Source: Ascaphus truei (lineage: Eukaryota; Chordata; Amphibia; Anura; Ascaphidae). Taken from it: 64,000 nt of DNA. The position numbers and the translations under genes are program-made. Under the pieces are notes generated by a model. The model had not been told where the DNA came from. It saw nothing but the letters and a program-made list of their open reading frames with translations, and did not search any database. Positions 47,815 to 59,854 of this stretch are shown here, piece by piece. How positions within the stretch are numbered: the first letter of the stretch is position 1; the number at the start of each line of letters is the position of its first letter. The stretch covers positions 72,852,838 through 72,916,837 of the forward strand of contig CM071570.1 of NCBI GenBank assembly GCA_036426205.1, read 5' to 3'.

Positions 47815-50405
47815 CAGTGACATGTCAAAATTGGGGAAAGGACCGCCATGTTGCCATTTCCCTGCCACTTTTAACATTGTTCCATTATTCAAGACTACTG
47901 TCTAATAACGGCAAATGTAGGCCCAGGCGGGGAATTCATGGCGAACACAACCAACAACACTGAATGGGTAATATTTGCTTTTGTTAGGCGTTACATGGAG
48001 ATTTATACCTAACGGAGGAAAGACTGCAGCAGCAACAGGGCACAGTTAAAAGAGAAAACAAATCACATTGTCAGTATTTTTCCAAAACAAAACTACTACT
48101 GGAGGATTTCAGAGTGAAGTATGTGATGAGGGAAGAGGGAAGGCAAATTGAATTTGTACAGAACAAATTGTTTTTAAACGAAGCACATGGAATTGCACTT
48201 TTAACCCCCATCATTGCAATGCAAGTACAATTACTGTTTCTGCTGCTTAAGTCCCACAGATACCTGCAGCAGCGCAATGCTGCACAATGTGTTCCTGGGC
48301 CCTCCTGGCACAGGACACAACTTCTTTAGACCAGAACCTGGTCCGCTAAAATATGCACGTACATTAAGACTGCTCTGCAAGGCATCCATCACAAATATAT
48401 TACATCTATTCAGGGCACATTTTAGAAGTCACTGCTGCGTGTTATTTTTCTTTTAAAGTTGATTTCACCCACCATTCTTCTTTCTAATGATTGCTTGCTT
48501 GGTAAACCACTCTTTCACATTGCAGGTGCATTGTGGGAAAGCAGCAGTACCATTTGCTCGGTTCAATATTTGTGCATTGCAGAACGCAATATTGATGGGG
48601 CGGGCTCATCAAAGATGGTTTACCAGCATGATGTGCACTGGAGTTAATTTCTAAATCCACTGTCACCAGGCTCCCTTTCTTCAATTCTGCTTTTGCTCTC
48701 AATTAATATTGATGCAATTGCAATGATCTCTGGAATCTGTTCTGTTTGGCATCCATGTATAAAAAAAAAAAAAGATATCAATATTCTCTAAAACTGTACC
48801 ACATATTAAACATACAATGTAAAGAATGGGCCAATGCTCTATTCTATCATGCGGCTTATCAAATAAATGCTTACGTTTATTTGAATTAAGGGGTGGGGGG
48901 GGTTCCCCTATGGGGTTTTTTCTCTTAATGATTTAAAAAAATAAAATGTATCAGCTTTGTAAATAAATCCGCATCTATGGAGATTGCTACATTTAAAAAA
49001 ATATATATATATATATATATGATTCAATGGCAAAATGTAATTAAGTTTTTTGTCCGACCTACTGTTAAAGCTAGTTTTCGCAAGGCACATATTGTTTGAG
49101 AGTTTTTGTACAAAAAAAGTGCTAGAAGCAAACTTGTGTGCAAGATGGGATGAGAAATGCCTCATTAAGCTAAACAGCCAATCATTATTCTGAATCAATG
49201 GAGGAAGGTAAGGTTATCACTACAGATATCAGGGATACTGTTGAGTTTGATATAAAACTTGTAAACTTGCTGATACTGGTAATATATTTTCAGCATTGCC
49301 TGTCCTAACAATTTGGGGATGTTTTTATTATACAACCCTAAAATGCATGAGTTGGTCACATATATATATATATATTTGTTACTCCAATATACGAGCAAAT
49401 AACGTTTATTCCCTCATTGCCAGTGGCAGCCATAGTACACACACTCAGGGATGCAGGGGTTAATTGGTTTACAGAGCGGCACAGAAACAGATCTTCAAAC
49501 TTTCATTACAAGAAAAAGGCCAAGTAATTAGACTTCGTGCCAGACAGCTTGCAAGTGGAATTATAATATTTGTATGAAAGCCTTTATCTTCTGTGGGTAT
49601 TACTTGCTCGTTCTGCAGCTGCCGTCTCCCTATCAATCATGATGGTTCAGAAGGCGCTTCAAGGTTGATTGCATAGTTAAGGATTTGCCAAAATAAAGTT
49701 TTGACTGATGGAATGCACAAACTTTAGAGCTGATGGAATGTTGTGAGTGCTTCCAAGCTCCTAGGTGTGGCCTGTCTTTACACAATCTTGCCTGTTTGGA
49801 CGGCACAGCTTTGTATATGCACAGGAGCCGTGTTGTTGAATAGCTTGCATGAATACTGCGTGAGCCTGCCCAATTGGTTGAATTTGTATTAATTTGACCA
49901 TCTGCCATTCTGTTTAGCTGGAGGAACATATGATACAAAAAGCCTCTCCCTCCCCCCTCCCCTCTTCCAGGCCCCTATCTCCAGACCCTCAGGGAACAAA
50001 AAAAAAAGGGAAAAAATTTTCCATTCCTAACCCCAGACTAAGAAGCATCTGCATTTTTTCACAGAGCAGTTTTTTCTTTAAATATTGTGAATTGATGATT
50101 TATATTATTCACAAGTTCTCCCCCCGCCCCCTCCCCTTTAGCTTAACCTCCTCTCTGATATGTTGTATTGAAATACAGTTCTTGAAAGTAAAGTTGAAAA
50201 AATATATATTAATGGGACTTCAGTGTTTTTCTGCATAAGAAAAGAGAGACCATATACACTAAAGAATGTATTTTCTTTTTCCACGAAAGCTGGGGTTCTT
50301 AACCCTTCGGTGCGTTTTAATCCTTGGTGTACTGGATGGGTGAAGACTTGGAGTACAAAGGAATGGCGTGGTTATAGAAGAACATGTCATTCACCATTCT
50401 ACATG

Positions 50406-51579
50406 TGTAGCGCACTTTCCCCCACCCTATGGGAGATATGGTGGCTACTGTGTGTGTGCGTGCGTTACCTGTGGCTCACAGGAGGCCTGAACTTCCGCTG
50501 CTGGAAGCCTGGGGTGTTCCTGATCCGTCTGGTGACAGCCTGCTCGGGATCCAAACAGTGTTGGATAACCCTGTGCAGGACACTATATAAGTACGACATA
50601 CTGGTATGGTATAAGAAGTTTACTGAACGTGTAAGAATAATAATGATAATAACAGAACCACTCAGGCCTCGCAGGACTGTAACCCCCAACACCATGTCCA
50701 CACCCCGTGGTGTTTACCCCAAAGTACTGAGGTGCCCCTGAGTCAACCCACCCAAAGTGTGTGTGACAGCGCTGCACACACACGTGTGTTACTGTTGGTG
50801 CACTTGTAGAACGGTAGTATACCTGCCGGGTGCTCCAACACCCGGTAGCACCAACTACAAATAAGGGATCCGCTGATCCAGCGACGTTGTCCACGATGGT
50901 GTCCGCCTTCATGTTGGGTGGTGTCCAGCAGGAGTATCCCACCTTAATAGTTTCTCTCTCTCTGTAGGGTAGTCTGGTCCCAGACCACCGGATCGCCAGT
51001 TCGCCTCTGTGTCCCTCACACTGGTACTACAGAGACAGTGTCCCTAGCTACTGGGCCTGTCCCTGCAGCAACCACAAGCTGAGGGGAGTCGGGGCCTAAG
51101 AGGGTCTTTGGCCTAGTGCAGGAGTCACAGGCGCCCTGCACACACAGCCTACCCTATCCTTGTCCCAGCTCCGACTGGCATGGTCCCAGCGCGCAAAATG
51201 TATCTTTCTGATGAGCAGGTGATGCGCAGCCCTATTGGCTGGTTCGCTCCATGTGATGTCCGTTCCTAAGGCTCATGGGACATGTAGTCCATGTGTATGA
51301 GCCTTTCCCTATTGGCTTTCGCTTGTGCTTCTCCTGCGCAGACGCGAAGCTCCTCAATGGCCGCCGTACTCAGGGCATGCATACGCAAGATGTGCCGTGC
51401 ATGCTCGCGCATAGCAAAATGGCAGCTCCCTGCACTTGGAGCCTCCGCGAGGCTCCCGCGACCCGATCGCCGCTCCGGAACTGCCTCGGCTCCCTCCCCG
51501 CATTCACCGGAGGCGCGCACCCCCGCAGCACACGTGGAGGCAAGGGGCTAAACGGGGACCAAGGGGGACCCTGGCCACA
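50406..51579. mobile_element. Probable solo LTR
   Basis: A 1,174-bp stretch with markedly higher GC than its surroundings, starting TGTAGCGCACTTTCCCCCAC and ending CCCTGGCCACA (TG...CA). The same 4 bp, catg, lie directly before (50402-50405) and after (51580-51583). Inside are a TATA-like tatataagtacg at about 50584, a hairpin ccgggtgctccaacacccgg at about 50826, and a CpG-rich right half. No polymerase is attached, so it would be a solo LTR. The strand and family are unknown, and the call rests on termini and duplication only. Confidence 0.45.
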
Positions 51580-53759
51580 CATGTAACACTGCTAAAGTTC
51601 TTCATGTCTTCTTTTGTTTAATGGAGCCGCGATATTTTATTTACTTGCCGCTTTTATTTCTTGCTTGATTAGGTAGGAAAAATGGCTGTTTGTGCTAGAT
51701 AAATAAGGCTGCACTTATAGCGCCGGCGACACGGCGTTGCGTCAAAACAAATGCATTACCGCTTATAGTAAGCGCGACGCGACTGCTTGGTCACGATCGC
51801 TGGAAGTGATCTCAATTTGATTTTTCCAGTGACCGCAGACTGACGTCACCGTCACTATAAGCGTAGCCTAAGGAGGGTCCCCCCCTCTCCCCCCCTTCTC
51901 CCCCCCCCCCCCGCCCCTCTTTGTGGGCTTTAAAATAATATGGAGTTTTTTTGTTTTTTTTAAATTGACTTTTAACCCCAGCTAGTTGTGCTGTGGCAGC
52001 TAGGATTGTGATGGATCTTTTTGTTTTTTGTATTTGATTTTGATTTAGTTTTCCGCGTCTGCTCTCATGGTATTTTGTTGTCCTTGTCTAAAAATTGTAG
52101 GTGCCCGTACTGAGGACTTCCATGTTATTCAAGCTCCAGTACACAATCATTTAGTTTTAAATAATTCAGAAAGCAGGTCAAATGCAGAAACTTGTAATAT
52201 ATACTTGTTCTATTGGATTTTTCTCATTCCCGAAGAAAAGGAAAAGTATATCTGCTGCTTTTGCCATGAAAGTAATATTTATTTCTAATAATACTTGATG
52301 TAGACGTGCAGTGCGTGCAGAAATGTGCATATCTCTAATGTGCAAGTTCCTGCCTCATAGTGCTTGTGTTCTCATTTTCAAGGCCATCATTTGACTTGCC
52401 ATGGGGCACAAGGAGATGACAATATTCGTACCCTAATTCTTTCGAGCAACTGTCCTATCTCTATAGGACCAAAAGTATTAATTAGACAAATAGATGAAGA
52501 AATAGTGTTGAGTACAACCCTTTCAATCTCACTATAATTTCAACCTTCTCCCCTCCCCCCACCCCTCCCTCTCTGTGGTAACATTTAAGATGGCTGCTTT
52601 CATGATAATCCCCTTGCAATCCACTGCAATGCAAGAGTTGTACTGCATATTTTAATTCATGTGTGCTGCTTGTTATGTGAATTAATTCTGGTAAGAAATT
52701 AGGACAAAAAACAAAGCAGATGTCAGTACTGTATTTGAACCAGAAAAGTTCAGGTTTAATCTTTATAAAGAATGCTAAGCTATAGCTTTTGTGATTGGTT
52801 ATGTAGAAATCACTTCTAACAGTAATGTGTTTTAGAATGTTGGTCTGAGTAAATTCCTTTTAAGTCTTCCTACAATGAACCATTGAGCTCACTTACTCCT
52901 GAACAGAAGGAGGAGTGTTAACTGCATTGTGATTGTGACTATAGATGGTATGCTGATTGGAGAACAAAATGGTCTGGCGTAACAATGTGAAAGCTTGGGT
53001 GGCAGGTAATACCGATGACCTCAAATTTCTCTGCCCTATACAACCTCTGGAATTTCCTGTCAGTATAGGTATTTGCATAGAGTATTCCTGGAAGGGCGCA
53101 GTGCATTCTGATACCTGAGATTAACCTAAAACCAAACACAAGTTAAAATCTGCAGTAACAAGTAACACAAACTACACTAGTTACACAAACAGCAGCTTAA
53201 ATGCAGACAATGAACACCACCTAAATAAACTAATACAGGCTCCCATTCCAGCAGACGCTGCACACATTCCAACACTACACAAATGCAAACACACAACACG
53301 CAGCACACATTCTCAGAATCCCAGTGTGGATCAGAAAATTCTGGTCCTTTGGTCTTCCGTCGCCTCTGGAGGCTTTTCAGATTTGCAGTGAGCTTTACCA
53401 ATCTCTCCCCCACTCATAAGAGGGATCCAATAATTGTACTCGCCAGATGAAATGTTGATTGAACTAAAACTCGGTCACTAAACTGGTGTACTTTCTTTAT
53501 CCTGTACATCAAGCCATTGAGAATGTCCAATTTGCGCTTCCATCCCTTCATGCATCTCATAGAGGCCACTTGGCCTACTTAGTCGAGGCTATCGAATCCA
53601 ATAGGAACCTTTCAAATCACAGCATAATGAAACCTTATTTATTATCTATGTTTACTTGTAAAGCGGCAACATATTCTGCAGCGCAGTACAGAGATTTGAT
53701 AATTATCTAAACAGTGTTACATATAAATACAAGTAAGGACAAAAACACAGATACAAAGC

Positions 53760-54045
53760 CCTGCTTCCAACGTTAGTGTGCAACGGGCCTCTCTGACGCC
53801 AGCGCGCCGAAAGTAAGCTTGGCTCAGCTTCCGGTGCGTGACGGCATGAGAGGGAGGCCCGGCGCACGCCAGCATTGGAAGCTCTGTGTGGGACAGAGTG
53901 AGGAAGGGGCCTGCCGCTGGGGGGGAGCCAGGGCCCGGCCGCAAGAGAACCGGCAGCCGGGCCTGGCCAGAGGTTGGGCTCAAATTGCAGCACCGGCCGG
54001 CTGGGCCCCCCACAGACACTGGGCCCCGGTCTGACCATCTGCAAG
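53760..54045. other. GC-rich block of unknown nature
   Basis: Abrupt rise in GC, ending at ctgcaag|gtaagt, which looks like a splice donor. Part of it (cctctctgacgccagcg... ttccggtgcgtgacg) is related to 55300-55350 inside another repeat, so a repeat origin is more likely than an exon. Confidence 0.35.
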
Positions 54046-54049
54046 GTAA

Positions 54050-54113
54050 GTCTGTATATTTTATATGTAAAGTCTGTATATTTTATATGTAAGTCTGTAT
54101 ATTTTATATGTAA
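54050..54113. repeat. Tandem repeat, 21-22 bp unit x3
   Basis: Three near-identical copies of gtctgtatattttatatgta plus one or two a. Confidence 0.9.
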
Positions 54114-54545
54114 TGGGGGGGTATTTTTATTATCTATTCTGGGTGGGGGTATTTTTATGTATCGGGGGTGTGGGGGTATTTTTTCATATCTATTGGGGGA
54201 GAGGGTTTATTTTTAATATATATTGGGGGAGGGGGTTTATTTTTAATATATATTGGGGGAGGGGGTTTATTTTTAATATATATTGGGGGTGTATTTTTAA
54301 TATGTATGGTGGTGTATTTTTTATATGTATTGGGGGAGTGGGGGTATTTTATATATGTATTGGGTGGTGGGGGGTATTTTATATATGTATTGGGGGTGGG
54401 GGTATTTTTATATGTGTTAGGGGTGGGGGTATTTTTTTTATATGTATGGGGGTGTATTTTTATATGTATTAGTGGGGGTATTATGTATGGGAGGTGGGGG
54501 TATGTTTTTATATGTGGTGGGGGTGTATTTTGTTGGGGGGGGGTT
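54113..54545. repeat. G-rich minisatellite, about 30-bp unit
   Basis: Variants of ttggggg(a/t)g(g)gggt(t)tatttttaatatat are repeated about a dozen times, with three almost identical 32-bp copies near 54193-54290. There is strong strand asymmetry (G on plus). Reading frames rich in GGVFFICIG are by-products. Confidence 0.9.
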
Positions 54546-55122
54546 TAGTGAGAGTGGGGTAATTGACGCAAGGTGGGGGCGAGTGAGAGGAGAGAGGGGG
54601 AGGGAGTGAGGAAAAGAGGGAGTAAGAGTGAGATGCCGGGGAGAGAAATACATGGGATGGGGGGAGGGAAATAGAGGGGGTGAGTGAGGTGGGAATTGGG
54701 GGGGCTCACAATACTGCCGACGGGAGGGGGGGGGGAGGAGACAACCGTGCGTAACTAGTCCTGGCCCCCGGCAAATCTGTCTGTGGCCCTGTGGGGGCAT
54801 GTTAGGGGGTGTTACAAAGCGTGGATTTTTATCCAGCTGCACAGCTAGTCCCAATGGGGTTGGAGGGGGGACTTGGATGTCTTGAAGGCAGGAGTGAAGG
54901 CGGATGTTGTGGGCAGAACGTAGGGGACGTTTAGGTGTAAATATGGGGATGAGGGCTGAGATATAAGGTGGGCAGCATCGTTGAGAGCTTTGTAAGTCAG
55001 AGCTAGGGTTTTAAATTGTATTCTAGAGGATCTGGAGCCAGTGTAGAGATTTGCATAGTGGAGCAGCAGAAGTTAGGTAGATGAGTGTGGCAGTAGCATT
55101 TTGGACTGGTGTTGGGATAGGC

Positions 55123-55617
55123 CAGGGGTCAGCAACCTGCGGCTTCCCGTACCTACATACGGCTCTCACAGGTTGCCGCTCCCCAGCTGTTGCCTCTCTC
55201 TCACTGTGCTGTGGGGGGGCGGCCAGCGCTGGTTGAGCCTCTATTTGCCGCCCGGCATCTCCCCAGCTGCTGGGCTGCCTCCTGCACTGTCCCACGCTGG
55301 GTCTCTCTGATGCCAACACACACCAGAAGTGCACGCCGCAACATCCGGCGCGTGATGATATCACAGAGCGGCCAGGCGTGGGACGATGAGGAGGTATGCC
55401 AGCAGGCACCGGCAGAGCACCCCCCCCCTCACAGCCACCGGCAGAGCACCCCCCCCCTCACAGCCACCGGCAGAGCACCCCCCCCCCCCCCCCCCCCCGC
55501 CCCCGGCAGAGCCCCCCACCGCCCGGGGGGCCTGGGCGCAACAGGGGGGGGGGGGGGGGCGGGACTGAGGAGTAGAGAAGGTAGGGGGGCGCAACGCAGG
55601 GAGTTTGTGCACCCCTG
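55123..55617. mobile_element. hAT-like element with 'caggggtcagcaacc' start
   Basis: Starts caggggtcagcaacctgcgg and a candidate end is gtgcacccctg at 55617. Inside are a three-copy cagccaccggcagagcaccc tandem (about 55405-55495) and C/G homopolymers. No matching 8-bp flanks, so the right end may belong to the neighbouring element. Confidence 0.45.
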
Positions 55618-55629
55618 TATTTAGATCGG

Positions 55630-55875
55630 TGTGCAAACTGGGGTGCGCGCGGGGGATCGCGTGAGGCCTCTGAAACCTGAACTTACTGAGATTTAGCCGG
55701 CTTCTGGACACATCTCCATGGCAACGCGGTGTTAAATGACGCCGCTGGGTCGTGGGATGTCAGATGACCCCCACAGCGTCATTTGACATTGCACTAAGGT
55801 AAGGGTTGGGGGGGTATGTTGCGATCACAGGGGGAGACCAGGCAGAGGGGCGCAGCAACAAAAGTTTGCACACCC
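55630..55875. mobile_element. hAT MITE, 'gtgcgcaaact' family, copy 3
   Basis: gtgtgcaaactggggtgcgc at the left and aaaagtttgcacacccc at the right. The interior has aaatgacgccgctggg and cagcgtcatttgaca, as in 44396-44579 in inverse. The termini run into adjacent elements. Confidence 0.6.
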
Positions 55876-56046
55876 CAGGGGTGGCCAACTCCAGTGCTCA
55901 AGGGCCACCAACGGGTCAGGTTTTTAGGCTATCCCTGCTTTAGCACAGGTGGCTCCGTCCACAACTTAGCCACCTGTGCTAAAGCAGGTATATCCTGAAA
56001 ACCTGACTTGTTGGTGGTCATTGAGGACTGAAGCTGGCCACCCCTG
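55876..56046. mobile_element. hAT MITE, 'cagcacaggtggct' foldback family
   Basis: Starts caggggtggccaactccagt and ends gctggccacccctg. The arms are tgctttagcacaggtggctc and agccacctgtgctaaagcag. No matching 8-bp flanks: it lies directly against another hAT-type terminus, suggesting insertion into or beside that copy. Confidence 0.8.
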
Positions 56047-56185
56047 GTCTAGATCAGTGTTGATGCAAGAATGTGATGGTGCAGGTATTTAGACCGCTCA
56101 CCACAACTGTATTCAGGAGAAACTTGACTATAGGAGGTGACTACAGTACTCGATATCACCGTTAAAAAAAAGAACGAGCTTTATT

Positions 56186-56292
56186 TCTACATATAACTCC
56201 ATGAATATCTACATATAACTCCATGAATATCTACATATAACTCCATGAATATCTACATATAACTCCATGAATATCTACATATAACTCCATGA
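56186..56292. repeat. Tandem repeat, 22-bp unit x5
   Basis: Five copies (the last partial) of tctacatataactccatgaa plus ta, essentially identical. Confidence 0.97.
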
Positions 56293-57964
56293 ACCAGTGA
56301 AGTAGAATAGCAGACATGAGACTTGACCGTATGGGCACACATGGCCATTCAATGAAAATTAAACCGAATATCAGCTCTAGGAATGTAGTAAGAACAATAA
56401 TTCCCAATAAAAAATATATAAAGCTGGAGCTTGTTCCGGGTTGTGGAAGTAATGTATCCAGTGCTAGGAGATGGAGCAAGTTTTTGATTGGCCTACACAG
56501 GTTAACATGTAGGATGTCACCTGTGTAAATTGTTACTGAGCTAAACTGAGCCAGCTTGAGACATGCACCTGCATATACTGTACATCCGCTAGAAAACAGC
56601 TCGGTTTTCTAATATGCCTTATAACTGTGCTATGTTTTCAATGCAGAGAAAGTATTAGCATTGTCCAGTGAATTCATTTAATCATCATCTTCATCAACAT
56701 CAACTTAAGCCTGCGGGTGTATTGTAATTGTGTTGAAAGGGTTAGCCGGCTGATTTTACATCAGCAATTGTTTGCAGTCATAGCTCATGATTCATGATTT
56801 AAAGATGATGCAGCTACAGAGCCTGATGAAATTAAATTCCCTCTTACCCTACTACCCAGGGAGAAGATGTGAGCACAAAAGCAACAACAGTCCTAGATTG
56901 CAGCAGACATTTCTGAATTCCTTGGTGCGCGTTTATAATTGTACTGGGAAAGATTTGTTGCACACGCAGGCTTTAATTTTATTCATTTTCTGTTGTGTTT
57001 AATAGCTGCAACCTCATCTGTTCCCATTCAGACAAGCTATTTAGTTGTGACCTTCAGTCATCTTCACCTTCAGGGAATAATTGAGTTGTAACTTAATGTT
57101 TAAAATATCAATGTGCTAGCTCATGTAAGCCGCTGCTGCAATCAGGGACTTGCTTGGTATTACACGATGTTACCCTCTTGCTGCCTTGTTTTATCATGTT
57201 AGCCTTTATTGGGGTTTCAGAGGTTTTGATAAACAATGCACAAACACTGCACACCCATCTCAAAGAGCAGCCACAGGGCAGGCAATTTCTTTTTGTCGCA
57301 TTCATTTTTTTTACCACTTTGATTTTCAGCAGTTTACACTAAAATTGCATTTCGTTGTAAGCACTAAATGTTTCCCCAATCATCCCAGTGAAAATCACTA
57401 CTGTTGTAGCACTGAAGACAGTATATCACAGATGACTACTCGGGCATGCTCAACTTGACCCCTGATCCACAGAGAGACCCAACAGCAGATATCTTCCCTG
57501 CGGTATGATTCTTTTTGCTGGAGGTTACAAGACACCTAGGCCTTGTGGTTATTATTTCTCGTTCAGCAGTTGTAATTAGTAGGTGGGAATCCATTAGTGC
57601 CAGTGTTGTCTAAGTAAATAAAGCTTCTAATGTGTTGACGTATGTTGTCTTATTCATTGCTGCTACGTTTTATGGCAAATTCATTGTTTTTCTCATACAT
57701 AAACAAAAGTTTATAGGCCCTGTATTTGACTACCACATTGAGGTATCAAGTGATTATCCAGGTACCGTGTAAACTTGTAGTGTGCATGTCTTCTGCTGAG
57801 GTCACCTTTCTTCGCTCGTCTTTCCTTTCCCACGGTTTGGTGCATATTGGTTTTCTCTGCATTATGTGGGCGAGATTCGGGTGTACAACATAATCCAGCT
57901 TTCTCACGACAATCCATATATTTCCCGTATTCCCCTGACCATTGTATTGTCTCCTCACTCCTAG

Positions 57965-58107
57965 GTCTCTCTGGAAGTACCAGTGTGGATCTCACAGGAC
58001 CAGAGGCGGCGGATCCCACCTCTCCAACACTAACCCGTGCCACTAAAAACAAGGTGTCTGGGAAACTCCGTCGCTCTGCCAGTGCAGTCAGCAAATCTTC
58101 CAATTGA
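57965..58107 (+). CDS. Last coding exon of the same unidentified gene, with stop codon
   Basis: A strong acceptor (pyrimidine-rich tract ending ctcctcactcctag) opens this exon. It supplies two bases of a split Gly codon and then 46 codons and a TGA stop at 58105-58107. The peptide starts LSGSTSVDLTGPEAADPTSP and ends TLTRATKNKVSGKLRRSASA then VSKSSN. The tail is rich in Ser, Thr, Lys and Arg, with RRSAS as a plausible basophilic-kinase site (inference from motif only), and is probably disordered. The exon joins in frame to 35256-35377 across a 22.6-kb intron. Intervening alternative exons cannot be ruled out, but none was seen. The following DNA (58108 on) is low in ORF content, as expected of a 3' UTR. 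Protein function is not assigned. Confidence 0.72.
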
Positions 58108-59854
58108 AGCACTTTTTTTTTTTATGTTGAACTCTTTTTCAAGAGATGTTTTTAAACTAAAAAAAAGAAAATCACTTTGCACCTGTGAATAGAACTTTTA
58201 ATAAGGACAAGGTGTTCAATGTTGTAATTCATGTCTAGCGGGGCGGGACCCCCTTGGGTAGGTTATAAGTAAGTTATCCACTAGACAGTAAGATATGATG
58301 CAACTCTTGGTGTAACATTGACGGCGGAAAGAGGACTGTCTGCTGAAACGTGATGATGCAAGAGCACCGAAGGAGGGGGACCACTTAATCAGTCTGTGTG
58401 AATCGCAATATGCTAAAGAATTTCTTCAAGATGTTTTAAGTGGACTGTCACCAGTTTTATTGCCTCACATTTTCATGGCTGCACTGTTATCTGGATAACA
58501 CCTTCACTGCTGGACAGGCATGTAATGTCATCAGGATGTGCTTAAAGCTGAGATTCTCTGTCCTATCTTCAGAAAACCTTGTTGGGTGCCCAGTCCAACA
58601 GTCCTATGAAAACCAAGTACACAACATGTTTGCTGATTGGTTGAAAACCTGGTGTGGCTAAGGTTTCCTGAGAATAGGGCTAATATATATATATATATGT
58701 TAAATTGTACATTCTTTCCATAGCATGTTATTGTTTTGGAACAGATTGTATTTTGACACGAGGATATTACATGACTCCACATGCTAACCCAGGCTTTATT
58801 TCTGCCAGGGTCACATGGTTTCGCTTTAGTTGATAGCCTATGCAGCCTGGAAGTGTGCTTATTAGCACAATTACCAAGACATGAGCATTAAATGCAGAAT
58901 GATCCCCATCTTCTTTCGAGACTAGACCACATTGAGGATCTATTTCAAATATGTCGATGACTACTACATTCCTAATATTTTGCTGGTATTCTCTTGTTAT
59001 TTTGCATGTTCAGGGCACATAACTGTACAGACCGTTTTAAATGTTTTATTTGAGACCCATATTTGTCAGATGACTGAAAGTCCTTTGCTAGAGGTTGATG
59101 TGTTTAGATTTTCATGTTGATTGCCTTTTTTTGATGTCTTGCATTATGTTTTCAGGTCTATGAATTGGCTACATTCTCAATTTGTGTGTGATCTTCCTCA
59201 TATTTAATTTGTTTGTATTTTTTGTGTGTATGTTAGCCATGCTATTTAACTCTTTAATTAGCTCTTTAATGTGATTTTTTTTTTTTTTCTGTTTAGTTTG
59301 TGTGTTTAAAGTGGGGGATACCTTTAAATGCAGCTAAATGCACTTTTGTGCGTTTTGTATTTTCTTTGTTTTGTGATTTGTTTAGGGATTTTGTTGCACT
59401 CATATCCTTTCTCAATTAAGTCATGTTCTGCCTCCATGTTCAGGTGTACAAGAATGAGGTGTCCTATGTAAATAAGGACCTTTTTGATTATGCAGAATAA
59501 CCTTAAGTTATATTTTGTCATGATGTTCTTTGCTCTGTGAACTTGAAAGGAAAAACCAGATAATCTGGTTTCAGGTTAATTTCTACTCCCAATCAGAAAC
59601 TGGAAATCATTAGACAACATGCTGCTCCTCAGGCTAATTAACGGGCGCCTGCGCAATACAGCCAAACTGCTACTGTTCTAATGCATGGCTTGCAGATACC
59701 ATTCTGTGGAAGCCACTGTCTGCTGCTCATCTCTTGCAGTGTAACTGCAAATTAGAGAAGTAATTGTTTAATTTGCATATTGGAGATAAGATTATATTTG
59801 TTTTAATGATTTGTTTCGTAGCAGGAAATTGTTCTCGTTTTACCACCCAATAAA
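58108..59854 (+). other. Probable 3' untranslated region
   Basis: This DNA follows the stop codon of the terminal exon. It is AT-rich, has T runs near 58117-58127 and 59278-59289, and lacks clear transposon signatures. The first canonical AATAAA downstream is at 59849-59854; a weaker aataag lies at about 58199. The end given here is that AATAAA, so the extent is a guess. Confidence 0.4.
59849..59854 (+). terminator. Candidate polyadenylation signal
   Basis: AATAAA, the first canonical hexamer after the stop codon at 58105-58107. No cDNA evidence. Confidence 0.3.

Larger units (their letters stand above)
35378..57964 (+). other. Large intron between the two recognised coding exons
   Basis: Bounded by gtgagt at 35378 and ...cctag at 57964, with matching phase. 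It contains the transposons listed separately, the N gap, GC-rich blocks and long stretches with no recognisable feature: 35815-36180, 36330-38840, 38940-39911, 40095-42720, 42856-43721, 43905-44395, 44580-45662, 45814-46251, 46906-47698, 47815-50405, 51580-53760 and 56293-57964. Parts may be unique conserved sequence, which cannot be judged from one genome. A small exon inside it could have been missed. Confidence 0.55.

Noticed and set aside
50223..50942. 172- and 119-codon frames
   Set aside because: Start in intronic DNA and run into the probable solo LTR; no domain similarity recognised.
54113..54548. 119- and 126-codon Gly/Phe/Ile-rich frames
   Set aside because: Translation of the G-rich minisatellite.
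55190..55711. Pro/Gly-rich frames of 116-144 codons on both strands
   Set aside because: C and G homopolymers and a short tandem inside a hAT-like element; both strands are open because of composition.
56186..56292. Evenly spaced repeats considered as a CRISPR array
   Set aside because: The units are contiguous with no spacers; this is a simple tandem repeat in vertebrate DNA.
58340..58360. tctgctgaaacgtgatgatg in the 3' UTR considered as another hammerhead
   Set aside because: Has a ctgaaacg string but no pairing stem or CUGANGA partner in the right place.
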